Assembly (NCBI GenBank): GCA_049521915.1
Contig: JBEKOI010000081.1
Coordinates: 1 to 23,732, forward strand
Direction: 5' to 3'
Origin: Bog-756 sp049521915
GTDB lineage: Bacteria > Actinomycetota > Acidimicrobiia > Acidimicrobiales > RAAP-2
DNA: 23,732 nt
Both the position numbers and the translations under genes were made by a program. The notes below the pieces were generated by a model. It did not search any database. It saw only the letters and a program-made list of their open reading frames with translations, and was not told the origin of the DNA. This document shows, in pieces, positions 8,395 to 15,475 of the stretch; positions within the stretch are counted from its first letter, which is position 1; each line of letters begins with the position of its first letter.

Positions 8395-8799
8395 GCAGCC
8401 CGGGCGTGGCTACGGACCGCCGTCCGGTGACCGCGGTACGCGAGAATCCGTGCCGGTGTTGGCGTGGGTCGGGCACCGGTCTCCCCATCCGGCCGACGAG
8501 CGGATACGCTTCCGGCCACACAGGTCCGGCCCACGATGCCCGAATCCACCTCACAACGGATGGCCGGACACCGTGAAGCCCCGTCCTCGCGGATGCCATA
8601 CAGCGCCCCTGTGCCAGGCGGATTCGATGCAGTCACCGACCGAGGAGGAGGGCAGTAGCTATATCGGACAGATGGCGGTCTTCCGAATGCGCGGTCCGGC
8701 CCCAGTGGCCCTTGGCAGCGGGCGGTACCGGCCGACCCTGCCTCCGATGATCGATCCGCCGGCAACCGTGCTTCTGCGCGCCGAGGGATCTCCCGAGCC
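8395..8799. other. 405-bp gap, possible long leader
   Basis: No convincing gene was found between the alpha-galactosidase stop and the next GTG start. The stretch contains a plus-strand CGGATACGCT motif at 8501-8510, identical to one in front of the CMD gene. If that is a promoter, the downstream mRNA would carry a leader of roughly 280 bases. Short frames here (for example 8627-8803) have no good ribosome site. No riboswitch or tRNA fold was recognised. Confidence 0.45.
8501..8510 (+). promoter_or_regulatory. Candidate -10 motif CGGATACGCT
   Basis: The TACGCT hexamer (8505-8510) fits TANNNT, and the full decamer is identical to the one upstream of the CMD gene on the other strand. A clear -35 was not found. 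It would drive the GT-C-like gene at 8800 with a long leader. Confidence 0.35.
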
Positions 8800-10641
8800 G
8801 TGACCACCGACTTGGTGCGAGCGGCTGCGGACGATTCCCCCATCAGTCCTCGCACGGATCTTGCCTCTGAGGGACGGCAACCGGACGACCGGCGGCTCCC
8901 GCCGTCCCCCAAGACGAGCATCCCGCTTCACCTCCTGGCCATCGCCACCTACCTGGCCGTGGCCCTGGTCCTCTGGGCCCACGTCTGGTTCGGCGGCAGC
9001 CCGGCCCATGCCATCACCTGCAATTGCGGCGACACCGTGCAGCAGGTGTGGTGGTTCGAGTGGCTTCCCTGGGCGGTGACACACGGGCACAGCCCCTTCC
9101 TCACCAACGCCATGTGGTCGCGCCTGGGTGGGGTCAACGTGCTGTCCAACACGAGCTGGCTGGCGCCCGCCGCCGCGCTGTCCCCTCTCACGCTCCTCTT
9201 CGGACCCGTGGCGTCGTTCAATGTGGCCAACCTGCTGGCGCCGGTCCTTTCGGGCTGGGCCGCGTTCGCACTCGCCGGCCGCTTCTCCCGACTGGTCGGG
9301 GCCCGGATCATTGCCGGTGGCCTGTACGCGTTCTCGCCCTTCGTGTTGCGCAACACCGTGCTGGGTCATCTCGACCTGACCCTGACGGCCTATCTTCCGC
9401 TGCTGCTCCTGCTCGGCCTGCAGTTGCTCAGCCGGGAGACGCGCCCGGTCCGCACCGGCCTCCTGCTCGGCGCGCTCACCATCCTCGAGTTCTTCACCAG
9501 CCTCGAGGTGCTGGCCATCACCGCGGTGACCGCAGGCCTCTGCGTGCTGGGGGCGATCGTGTGCCGGCCCCGGGTGGTGATGGCGGCGCGACGACAGCTT
9601 CTGGTCGCCGCCTCGGTCGGTGCGGCGTTGACCGCGGTCGCGCTCGCCTACCCCGTCTGGTTCTATCTGGAGGGACCCCGCCACGTCGCCGGGCCGTTCT
9701 GGCCGGTGACATCGGTATCGGCTTCGGGGATCATCTCGGCCGGCCCCAACGTCTTCAACAGCCACACCAGTCTCAGAGCGGTCGGCTACCTCGGGCCCCA
9801 GGGTCCAAACGTCGACTATCTCGGCGTCGCGCTCCTCCTCGCCATCGCCGTTTCGTGTCCGATGTGGTGGCGGCGCCGGGCCTGCGTCGTCATGGCAGGG
9901 GTCGGTGTCCTGACCTGGGTCATCGAGTTCGTCCCCGCCTGGCTGTGGGCCCGGCTGCCCCTGCTGTCGAACATCATCGTCAGGCGCTTCGCCCTCCCGG
10001 TCTCCCTGTGTGCGGGCCTGCTCATCGCCGCGTCCATCGACGGGTGGTGGCGCGCTGCCGGCCGGCGGTGGCCGGGGGGGGCTCCGGCCGCACGGCGCCG
10101 GGGCGCCCGCCTGGTCATCCTGGTCTGTACTGTCCTGGCCTTCATTCCGATCATCGATACGTACTCGATCCCCTTCCACATCACCACTGCCGCGGTGCCG
10201 GCCTGGTTCGAGCACGACGCCGGGAGCCTCCCGGCCGGAACCGCCGTGCTGAACATCCCGTTGACCTACGGCATCGCCTCGAGCCCCATGGGCTGGCAGG
10301 CCGAGGTGGACGACGACTTCGATCTCATCGGAGGGTTCGTCTTCGTCCCGGGAGGCAACGGCGTCGACGACGAGATGATGAGCGCCCCCACAGGAGCCGT
10401 GGCGGCCCTCCGTGCCCTGTCGGCGAACCCGCTCCAACTCACACGTTCAGAGCAGCAGACCATCCGCGCCGCCTTGCTCCGCTGGAGGCCACTGGTCGTC
10501 GTGGTGGCGGCGAGTGACGCTCAGCCCGGCGACGTGGCCGCGCTCACCGCCACGTTGGGATTTCCGCCCACCCGGTCGGACGGTGCCTGGGTGTGGCATC
10601 TCACCCGTTCCACAACGCTCGGCCCGCTCACGCCCGCGTGA
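8800..10641 (+). CDS. Large polytopic membrane protein, GT-C glycosyltransferase-like
   Basis: The 613-aa product has a charged N-terminus of about 40 residues and then about ten hydrophobic helices, starting with LLAIATYLAVALVLWAHVWF. The first outside loop contains CNCGDTVQQVWWFEWLPWAVTHGHSP, in which Asp78 sits where GT-C enzymes carry a catalytic or metal-binding acid, followed by NAMWSRLGGVNVLSNTSW. This layout resembles actinobacterial GT-C proteins that use polyprenyl-phosphate sugars for cell-envelope glycans. A soluble C-terminal domain of about 150 residues follows the last helix (PAWFEHDAGSLPAGTAVLNIPLTYG), as in YfhO-like and related membrane proteins. Donor and acceptor cannot be told. 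The GTG at 8800 has GAGGG 13 bases upstream; a later start is possible because the first 40 residues are poorly conserved in appearance. Confidence 0.72.
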   Translation: MTTDLVRAAADDSPISPRTDLASEGRQPDDRRLPPSPKTSIPLHLLAIATYLAVALVLWAHVWFGGSPAHAITCNCGDTVQQVWWFEWLPWAVTHGHSPFLTNAMWSRLGGVNVLSNTSWLAPAAALSPLTLLFGPVASFNVANLLAPVLSGWAAFALAGRFSRLVGARIIAGGLYAFSPFVLRNTVLGHLDLTLTAYLPLLLLLGLQLLSRETRPVRTGLLLGALTILEFFTSLEVLAITAVTAGLCVLGAIVCRPRVVMAARRQLLVAASVGAALTAVALAYPVWFYLEGPRHVAGPFWPVTSVSASGIISAGPNVFNSHTSLRAVGYLGPQGPNVDYLGVALLLAIAVSCPMWWRRRACVVMAGVGVLTWVIEFVPAWLWARLPLLSNIIVRRFALPVSLCAGLLIAASIDGWWRAAGRRWPGGAPAARRRGARLVILVCTVLAFIPIIDTYSIPFHITTAAVPAWFEHDAGSLPAGTAVLNIPLTYGIASSPMGWQAEVDDDFDLIGGFVFVPGGNGVDDEMMSAPTGAVAALRALSANPLQLTRSEQQTIRAALLRWRPLVVVVAASDAQPGDVAALTATLGFPPTRSDGAWVWHLTRSTTLGPLTPA

Positions 10642-10647
10642 TCCCAA

Positions 10648-10709
10648 GGCGGTCCGGGATCCCGCTCCAGAGGCGAAGGGGCAGGTGACCGAGGCGGTCG
10701 GGATCCCGC
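10648..10709. repeat. Two direct copies of a palindromic 17-18-mer
   Basis: GGCGGTCCGGGATCCCGC (10648-10665) recurs as GGCGGTCGGGATCCCGC (10693-10709), differing by one deleted base. Each contains the perfect palindrome CGGGATCCCG. The copies lie 45 bases apart between the convergent GT-C-like and CMD genes. A hairpin role in transcript ends is possible, but no T-run follows either. Confidence 0.55.
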
Positions 10710-10717
10710 GGCATCGG

Positions 10718-11206
10718 TCAGTGGTCGGTCCCGCGGCCCTCTGACCGATCGGTCGGAACGTAACTCCCGGGCTCAGGGCTTCCCGTGGTGATGGCCAGCC
10801 GGTTCCAGGCGTTGATCTCGATGATCAGATAGAGGAGCCTCGTGAGTTCCTCGGGGGCGAAGACCGAGGATGCCTCATCGACGATGGCCGATGAGAGCAC
10901 TCCTTGGGCAATGAGGGTGACCGCTTCCGTAAGGGCCAGGGCTGCCCGCTCACGTGGCGTGAAGAACGGCGTCTCCCGCCAAGCGCTCAACGCGTAGAGA
11001 CGCTGCTCGGACTCACCCTGTAGACGGGCGTCCTTGGAGTGCATGTCGATGCAGCATGCGCAGCCGTTGATCTGGGAAGCCCGCATCTTGACCAACTCGA
11101 GAAGACCCGGTTCCAGCCCGGACGCTTTGACGACCCCGCTCAGTCGCTGGAGAGATCCGTAGCCTTCAGGCCAGAACCGGAATACCCGCCTTTCCTCTTC
11201 GGTCAT
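10718..11206 (-). CDS. Carboxymuconolactone decarboxylase/AhpD-like protein
   Basis: The 162-aa product has the all-helical CMD fold with the AhpD-type redox motif: VKMRASQINGCACCIDMH, giving Cys49 and Cys52 (CxxC) and His56. The second half, SAWRETPFFTPRERAALALTEAVTLI, is typical of the group. AhpD-like proteins with this CxxC act as thiol-dependent peroxidases or disulfide reductants; decarboxylase activity is unlikely with this motif. The ATG at 11206 is chosen over the open frame's earlier start because the family begins close to it. It lacks a ribosome site, and TACGCT sits seven bases upstream, suggesting a leaderless mRNA. Confidence 0.9.
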   Translation of the reverse strand: MTEEERRVFRFWPEGYGSLQRLSGVVKASGLEPGLLELVKMRASQINGCACCIDMHSKDARLQGESEQRLYALSAWRETPFFTPRERAALALTEAVTLIAQGVLSSAIVDEASSVFAPEELTRLLYLIIEINAWNRLAITTGSPEPGSYVPTDRSEGRGTDH

Positions 11207-11213
11207 TGGGGTG

Positions 11214-11226
11214 AGCGTATCCGGCC
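11214..11226 (-). promoter_or_regulatory. Candidate promoter (-10) of the CMD gene
   Basis: On the minus strand GGCCGGATACGCT lies here, with TACGCT as the likely -10 and only CACCCCA before the ATG. Transcription would begin at or next to the start codon. Twelve of its 13 bases are identical to a motif upstream of add at 16577-16589. No clear -35 is seen. Confidence 0.45.
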
Positions 11227-11492
11227 ATGCGCATCGGCAGAGGCCACCGGGCTCGGTGCGAACCACTCCCCATCGCCGACCGTCAGGTGAGCGCTGAGAG
11301 GCGCCCTTCGATCTGACCACAGGGCCCACAGAGCTGACGGAAACTGGCCGGGTGCGGCGACTGCAGGCCGGAAAACCGTCCTCCGATTCCGGTCTTTTCA
11401 GCTTTGGTTGAGGCCGTGATCCGAACTTTGGCTCAAGTCTGGGCCCCCGCGGGTCGTTCCTACCTGATGGAAGTGTGATCGGGAGAGCCGAG

Positions 11493-11726
11493 ATGGACCA
11501 GGACGACTATCTGGGGAGAGAGACCCTGGCACGACGAACCGTGGAGAAGGCCGATGGGCTCCCCAGCGGCCTCGTCGAACGCGAGATCACGCCGGCAGAT
11601 GGGTCCGTCGCCGGGTCGGGTCAACTCGTATGCGTGTTCTGCGCACCGTGCCAGAGGTGGATTGACTGCTACGACGGCATCCCTCCCGAGGTCGCTCGGG
11701 AACGCCATGGGGCACTCTTCCACTGA
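11493..11726 (+). CDS. Small Cys-rich hypothetical protein, 77 aa
   Basis: The ATG at 11493 follows GGGAGAG with a five-base gap, and the frame encodes an acidic start (MDQDDYLGRETLARRTVEKADG), then LVCVFCAPCQRWIDCYDG and a short tail (PPEVARERHGALFH). Four cysteines in CxxCxxC and a further C five residues later could bind zinc or an iron-sulfur centre, but no known family is recognised. A longer version could begin at GTG 11475. Both other frames are open here, so the call rests on the ribosome site and the cysteine cluster. It is divergent from the CMD gene and convergent with the TMEM175 gene. Confidence 0.5.
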   Translation: MDQDDYLGRETLARRTVEKADGLPSGLVEREITPADGSVAGSGQLVCVFCAPCQRWIDCYDGIPPEVARERHGALFH

Positions 11727-11808
11727 TCGCTCACCGGTCCCCCGGGAGGATCGGGCCCGCCGACGCGGACTGCCTGTGATCGACGATCCTGAGCCCTGTC
11801 GGGCTCAC

Positions 11809-12447
11809 CTAGTCCGCGGCGACCTGTCTCGACAGGCGTCGATCCGGCACGAACCACATGACCGCCACCGATGCGTACAGCGCATAGGAGATCCATGGGC
11901 GCAGGAATGCGAAGCCGATGCCGCTGGCGTAGATCACGATGGACATCGTCCCTTTCACATCCGACCCGACGGCGGTGGCCACAGCGGACTGCGGTCCGTC
12001 TGCCCGCACGATGGTTCTCACCAGTATCGTGAAAGCGATCGCCGATCCGATGGCGACGATCCCGTACGTGGCCGCCGGCCACTTCTTCTGATACGCATCT
12101 CCGACCCATTCGGTGACCACCGGGATGAGCGACAGCCAGAACAGAAGATACAGGTTCGCCCACATCACACTCCCACTGATGTGGCGGGTGGCGCGCAGCA
12201 GATGGTGGTGGTTGTTCCAATAGATCCCGATGAACGCGAAGCTCAGGATGTACACCAGCAGAGCGGGCAAGCGGTGGCCGAGGGCGGAGAAGTCCGACCC
12301 GGCCGGTGCCTTGAGGCTGAGAGCGGTGATCGTGATGATGACCGCCATCACCCCATCGCTGAATGCCTCCAGCCGGCTGGTTCCGGCGGGCTCCGCTTCC
12401 TGGGGAGCCGGACTCTGGGGACCGGTCACCTCGACCGCCCTGCCCAT
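11809..12447 (-). CDS. TMEM175-type potassium channel subunit (DUF1211)
   Basis: The 212-aa product carries the family's hallmark RLEAFSDGVMAVIITI (Arg25 to Asp31 contain the R...FSD motif) at the start of the first helix, and six hydrophobic segments follow, including LLVYILSFAFIGIYWNNHHHLL, another typical stretch (helix 2 ending in N-H-H). Bacterial TMEM175 proteins form tetrameric potassium-permeable channels without a classical selectivity filter. The ATG at 12447 is chosen; a TTG at 12462 and a GTG at 12429 are alternatives, and no start has a strong ribosome site. No partner gene is apparent. Confidence 0.88.
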   Translation of the reverse strand: MGRAVEVTGPQSPAPQEAEPAGTSRLEAFSDGVMAVIITITALSLKAPAGSDFSALGHRLPALLVYILSFAFIGIYWNNHHHLLRATRHISGSVMWANLYLLFWLSLIPVVTEWVGDAYQKKWPAATYGIVAIGSAIAFTILVRTIVRADGPQSAVATAVGSDVKGTMSIVIYASGIGFAFLRPWISYALYASVAVMWFVPDRRLSRQVAAD

Positions 12448-12770
12448 CGGGGCGAGCGCCAACCGTCAAAGCACGGACACTGGCCCAGCCCGATCGGTGA
12501 CCCCGCTGATCTGAAGCGCAACGCAACCTCCCGACCGCTCTCGATGGTGGACCAGCAGAGAGTAGCCAAGTCTGCGGAGTTTGCCGGCGGCTGCGTCCCA
12601 CTGACTTCGTGGGCCGGGCCCGAATGGGCGAAGCCGGATCGTCAACGGTTGCTGCAAACAGACCGGTCCTGTGACCCGGGGTTGCTGTGTCCGCGGCGCA
12701 CCATTGATGCCCGAGCTGTCGTCGACCGCCGGGTCGGGCGGCCTCAGCGGACAGCCCAGGGAGCGGTCGG
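12448..12770. other. Intergenic stretch between divergent genes
   Basis: About 320 bases separate the TMEM175 gene from the MBL/rhodanese gene. CCCAC-N7-GTGGG (about 12598-12614) can form a small hairpin. No convincing short gene, RNA gene or clear promoter pair was found, although promoters for both neighbours must lie here. Confidence 0.45.
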
Positions 12771-14105
12771 GTGATCGACGTCATCACCCTTTCGACGCCG
12801 GAACTCGGCGACCGCTCCTATGTTGTGCACAACGGCGATGTCGGGGTGGCAATCGATCCTCAACGCGACATCGAACGAATCCTCCGCTCCGCCGAGGTCA
12901 CCGGTCTTCGGATCACGCACGTGGCCGAGACCCACGTCCACAACGACTACGTGTCGGGAGGCTGGGAATTGGCTCGGCACCTGGGCGTTCCCTACCTGGT
13001 GGCTGGGGATGAAGAGGTGGGGTTCGTGCGCCATCCGGTGCGCGACGGCGACCAGATCCGAGTGGCCGAGGGCTTCTCGCTTCGTGTCGTGGCCACTCCC
13101 GGCCACACGCCCCATCATGTCTCCTATATCGCCCTGGACCGGGGTCAGCCGGTGCTGGCCTGTACCGGTGGGTCACTGCTCTTCGGCTCCGTCGGCCGGA
13201 CCGACCTCATGGGAACAGCCCGGGCCGTCGAGCTGTCTCGCCGGCAGTACCGGTCCGCTCACGTACTCGGCGAGCTACCCGGTTCGGTCGAGGTACTCCC
13301 CACCCACGGCTTCGGGAGCTTCTGCTCGGCTGGTGCGGCGGGCACGGACGCGTCGACGATCGGGGAACAACGGACGGCCAACCTCGCTTTCGTGGCCGCA
13401 AATGAAGAGGTCTTCGTCGAATCGCTGCTGAGCTCGCTCGGTGACTACCCTCGCTACTACCACCGAATGGGCACGATCAACCGGCAAGGAGCGCCCGCTC
13501 CTGATCTGTCGGCCCCACCTCTTCTGGACGGTGAGCAGCTCTGCGGAGCGCTGACCACTGAAGCCTGGGTGGTCGACCTGAGGGGCCGGGGGTCGTTTGC
13601 CGCCAACCACCTCGCAGGCTCGCTCAACTTCGAGCTGGACACGCCGTTCACCACCTACGTCGGTTGGCTCCTTCCCGACGACAGCCCCCTGGTGCTGCTG
13701 GCGGAAAATCCGAAGGCCATCGCCGTGGCCCAGCTCGATCTGGCCAGAATCGGCATCGAGCAGCCGGCCGGACACTACGTCGGCCGGCTTCCCCCGACAT
13801 CGGCCGCATCCGCGTCAGGTTCGTATCCCGTACGCGGGTTCGACGAGCTGGGCCTGGCCATGTCCGATTCGACCCAGGTGGCACTCGATGTCCGACGGGC
13901 GGATGAGTGGGAGGCGGGTCACTTGCGCGGAGCGGTGCACGTACCCCTCCATCAGCTGGACGAACGGATCGACGACCTGCCCGACGGCGTGCTCTGGGTC
14001 CACTGCGCAGCGGGGTACCGGGCCGCCATCGCCGCCAGCCTTCTGGCCAGGCGCGGCCGGGATGTCGTCCTGGTCGACGGCCGCTTCACCAACCCCGTCG
14101 ACTGA
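12771..14105 (+). CDS. Persulfide dioxygenase-type MBL hydrolase fused to two rhodanese domains
   Basis: Residues 1-245 form a metallo-beta-lactamase domain of the ETHE1/CstB type: ETHVHNDYVSGG (His55, His57, Asp59), TPGHTPHHVSY, TGGSLLFGSVGRTDLMG (metal Asp) and LPTHGFGSFC. ETHE1-like enzymes use iron to oxidise glutathione or other persulfides to sulfite. Tyr60 replaces the last His of HxHxDH, a variant found in this group. The first rhodanese (about 255-345) has no Cys at the active position (LVLLAENPKA) and is probably non-catalytic; the second (about 350-440) has WVHCAAGYRA with Cys412. Together they suggest sulfur transfer and sulfide detoxification in the cytoplasm. The GTG at 12771 follows AGGGAG. 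Its TGA overlaps the first codon of the next frame. Confidence 0.92.
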   Translation: MIDVITLSTPELGDRSYVVHNGDVGVAIDPQRDIERILRSAEVTGLRITHVAETHVHNDYVSGGWELARHLGVPYLVAGDEEVGFVRHPVRDGDQIRVAEGFSLRVVATPGHTPHHVSYIALDRGQPVLACTGGSLLFGSVGRTDLMGTARAVELSRRQYRSAHVLGELPGSVEVLPTHGFGSFCSAGAAGTDASTIGEQRTANLAFVAANEEVFVESLLSSLGDYPRYYHRMGTINRQGAPAPDLSAPPLLDGEQLCGALTTEAWVVDLRGRGSFAANHLAGSLNFELDTPFTTYVGWLLPDDSPLVLLAENPKAIAVAQLDLARIGIEQPAGHYVGRLPPTSAASASGSYPVRGFDELGLAMSDSTQVALDVRRADEWEAGHLRGAVHVPLHQLDERIDDLPDGVLWVHCAAGYRAAIAASLLARRGRDVVLVDGRFTNPVD

Positions 14106-14974
14106 CCGGGGCGACCGGGGCCGCCGGGGCCGCCGGGGCCGCCGGGGCCGCCGGGGCCGCCGGGGCTCGGGCCACGTTCGGCCCGCTCGCCTGGGGATTG
14201 GATCCGTCGGGAGAGCTCCTCGACGCCTGGGGCGTCGGGGACACCCCTGACGGCCTGGACCGGTTCGTCGACATCGCCCTCGGGGCCGCGGCCGGCACCG
14301 TCGGTCTGGTCAAACTCCAGTCGGCCTTCTACGAGCGCCACGGCTGGCGGGGCGTTCGCACCCTGCAGCGGTCGATCGCCGAGGCCCGCAGCGCCGGCAT
14401 CCTCGTCATCGTGGACGCCAAACGGGGGGATGTCGGAACCACCAACGATGCCTATGCAGAAGCGTTCCTCGGAGACGATGCCCCGCTCGGAGGGGACGCC
14501 CTGACCGTCCATCCCTACCTGGGGTTGGCCGCCATGGGCTCGTTCATCTCCCGCGCTCACGAAGCCGGCAGCTGCCTCCTCGTCGTCACCCGATCCTCCA
14601 ATCCGGAGGGTCGGTCGATCCAGTCGGCCGTCGAAGCGTCCGGCCAGAGCGTCGAAGAGGCGCTGCTGAAGCAGATCGGTGATCTGAACACCAAGCTCGC
14701 GCCGGGCGAGGTGGGACCGATCGGCGCCGTCGTGGGTCCCACCCACATGGACCCCCGGTTGGATCTACCGGCGGCGCGGGCCCTGTTCCTCGCCCCCGGC
14801 ATCGGGGCCCAGGGGGCCACCCCCGCAGACGTGGCCCAGGTGTTCGCCGCCTGTCCTGACCGGGTGATCCCGAGTGCTTCGCGCACCCTGCTCTCGGCAG
14901 GTCCGGATGCCTCACGCCTGCAGCAGACCGCGGCCGCGTTGGCCGATGAGTTCCGCGTGGCCCTTGCCGGTTGA
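14102..14974 (+). CDS. pyrF: Orotidine 5'-phosphate decarboxylase with abnormal N-terminus
   Basis: This gene catalyses the last step of UMP synthesis (OMP to UMP). The core is clearly the longer, type 2 OMP decarboxylase: LAWGLDPSGELLDAWG, LVKLQSAFYERHG, VDAKRGDVGTTNDAYAEAFL with catalytic Lys107 (counting from CTG 14102), VHPYLGLAAM, and APGIGAQGATPADV. The start is a puzzle. In this frame there is no ATG, GTG or TTG between GTG 13907, deep inside the preceding gene, and the TTG within GLDPS, which is too late. CTG 14102 overlaps the preceding stop as CTGA, mimicking an ATGA coupling, and is used here. The first 22 residues are (Gly-Ala-Ala)n encoded by a 9-bp repeat, replacing the usual N-terminal helix. 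A start lost by one substitution, a CTG start, or a repeat-driven change are all possible. Confidence 0.85.
   Translation: MTGATGAAGAAGAAGAAGAAGARATFGPLAWGLDPSGELLDAWGVGDTPDGLDRFVDIALGAAAGTVGLVKLQSAFYERHGWRGVRTLQRSIAEARSAGILVIVDAKRGDVGTTNDAYAEAFLGDDAPLGGDALTVHPYLGLAAMGSFISRAHEAGSCLLVVTRSSNPEGRSIQSAVEASGQSVEEALLKQIGDLNTKLAPGEVGPIGAVVGPTHMDPRLDLPAARALFLAPGIGAQGATPADVAQVFAACPDRVIPSASRTLLSAGPDASRLQQTAAALADEFRVALAG
14108..14165 (+). repeat. 9-bp tandem repeat GGGGCCGCC with G-quadruplex potential
   Basis: Seven GGGG tracts start at 14108, 14117, 14126, 14135, 14144, 14153 and 14162, exactly nine bases apart. Loops are CGACC once and CCGCC five times, and a further GGG follows at 14169. The G-rich strand is the coding strand, so both DNA and mRNA could fold into a quadruplex. 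Because the unit is nine bases, copy-number change keeps the frame (Gly-Ala-Ala). Confidence 0.95.
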
Positions 14975-15021
14975 CCGCCTGACGTTCCCACCGTCCCTTC
15001 CGACGCCGGGATGACCTGAGC

Positions 15022-15465
15022 ATGTCGGCGGTGGGAGACTCCGACGCTGTGGTGGGCTACTCGGGAACGTCGCTGCCGGCGAAGCTGGGCGTCAAGGAGG
15101 GCTCGACGCTGGCGCTCCTGGATGCCCCCGCCGATCTACACCTGGAGGTGCCGCCCGGTGTCGTGGTCAGGTACACGGCCCGCGGAAGGGCCGATGTGGT
15201 GCTGGCCTTCTTCACCCGGGCGTCCAGGATCGAGCCGCGATTGGACCGTCTCGGTTCGATGATCTTCCCGTCCGGCGCCCTCTGGCTCGCTTGGCCCAAG
15301 AAGTCCTCGGGCATGGAGTCCGACCTCACCGACGTGCGCGTCCGCGACATCGTCCTGCGTGGAGGCCTGGTCGACAACAAGGTCTGCGCCATCGACGAGA
15401 CGTGGTCGGCGCTCCGATTCGTCTGGCGCAAGGAGCATCGCGGACCCGGTGGCCAGCGTGGGTGA
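15022..15465 (+). CDS. DUF3052 family protein, 147 aa
   Basis: The protein matches the actinobacterial DUF3052 family throughout: VGYSGTSLPAKLGVKEGSTLALL at the start, ADVVLAFFTRASRIEPRLDRL in the middle, then ALWLAWPKKSSGMESDLTDVRVRD and GLVDNKVCAIDETWSALRFVWRK at the end. It is a soluble alpha/beta protein. A biochemical role is not established to my knowledge. It lies 47 bases after pyrF in the same direction and ends only 10 bases from the convergent add gene. No strong ribosome site precedes ATG 15022. Confidence 0.92.
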   Translation: MSAVGDSDAVVGYSGTSLPAKLGVKEGSTLALLDAPADLHLEVPPGVVVRYTARGRADVVLAFFTRASRIEPRLDRLGSMIFPSGALWLAWPKKSSGMESDLTDVRVRDIVLRGGLVDNKVCAIDETWSALRFVWRKEHRGPGGQRG

Positions 15466-15475
15466 CCGCCGACCG

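Noticed and set aside
8627..8803. 58-aa plus-strand frame ending in a four-base overlap with the GTG at 8800
   Set aside because: The overlap is suggestive, but there is no ribosome site at its ATG and no recognisable sequence; chance is likely in DNA of this composition.
8659..10437. 592-aa open frame opposite the GT-C-like gene
   Set aside because: It is very rich in Arg, Gly, Pro, Glu and Asp without hydrophobic core or domain; the plus strand encodes coherent membrane helices.
13990..14110. Programmed -1 frameshift from the MBL/rhodanese gene into pyrF
   Set aside because: The -1 frame is open, but no slippery heptamer of the X XXY YYZ kind was seen near the stop; kept only as an alternative in the pyrF entry.
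14100..14171. The 9-bp array as a CRISPR or iteron array
   Set aside because: Units abut without spacers, are too short for CRISPR, and lie within a coding frame; no replication or cas genes are nearby.
13952..14746. 264-aa minus-strand frame across the repeat
   Set aside because: Shadow of pyrF; its Gly-Pro-Gly repeats are the complement of the GGGGCCGCC array.
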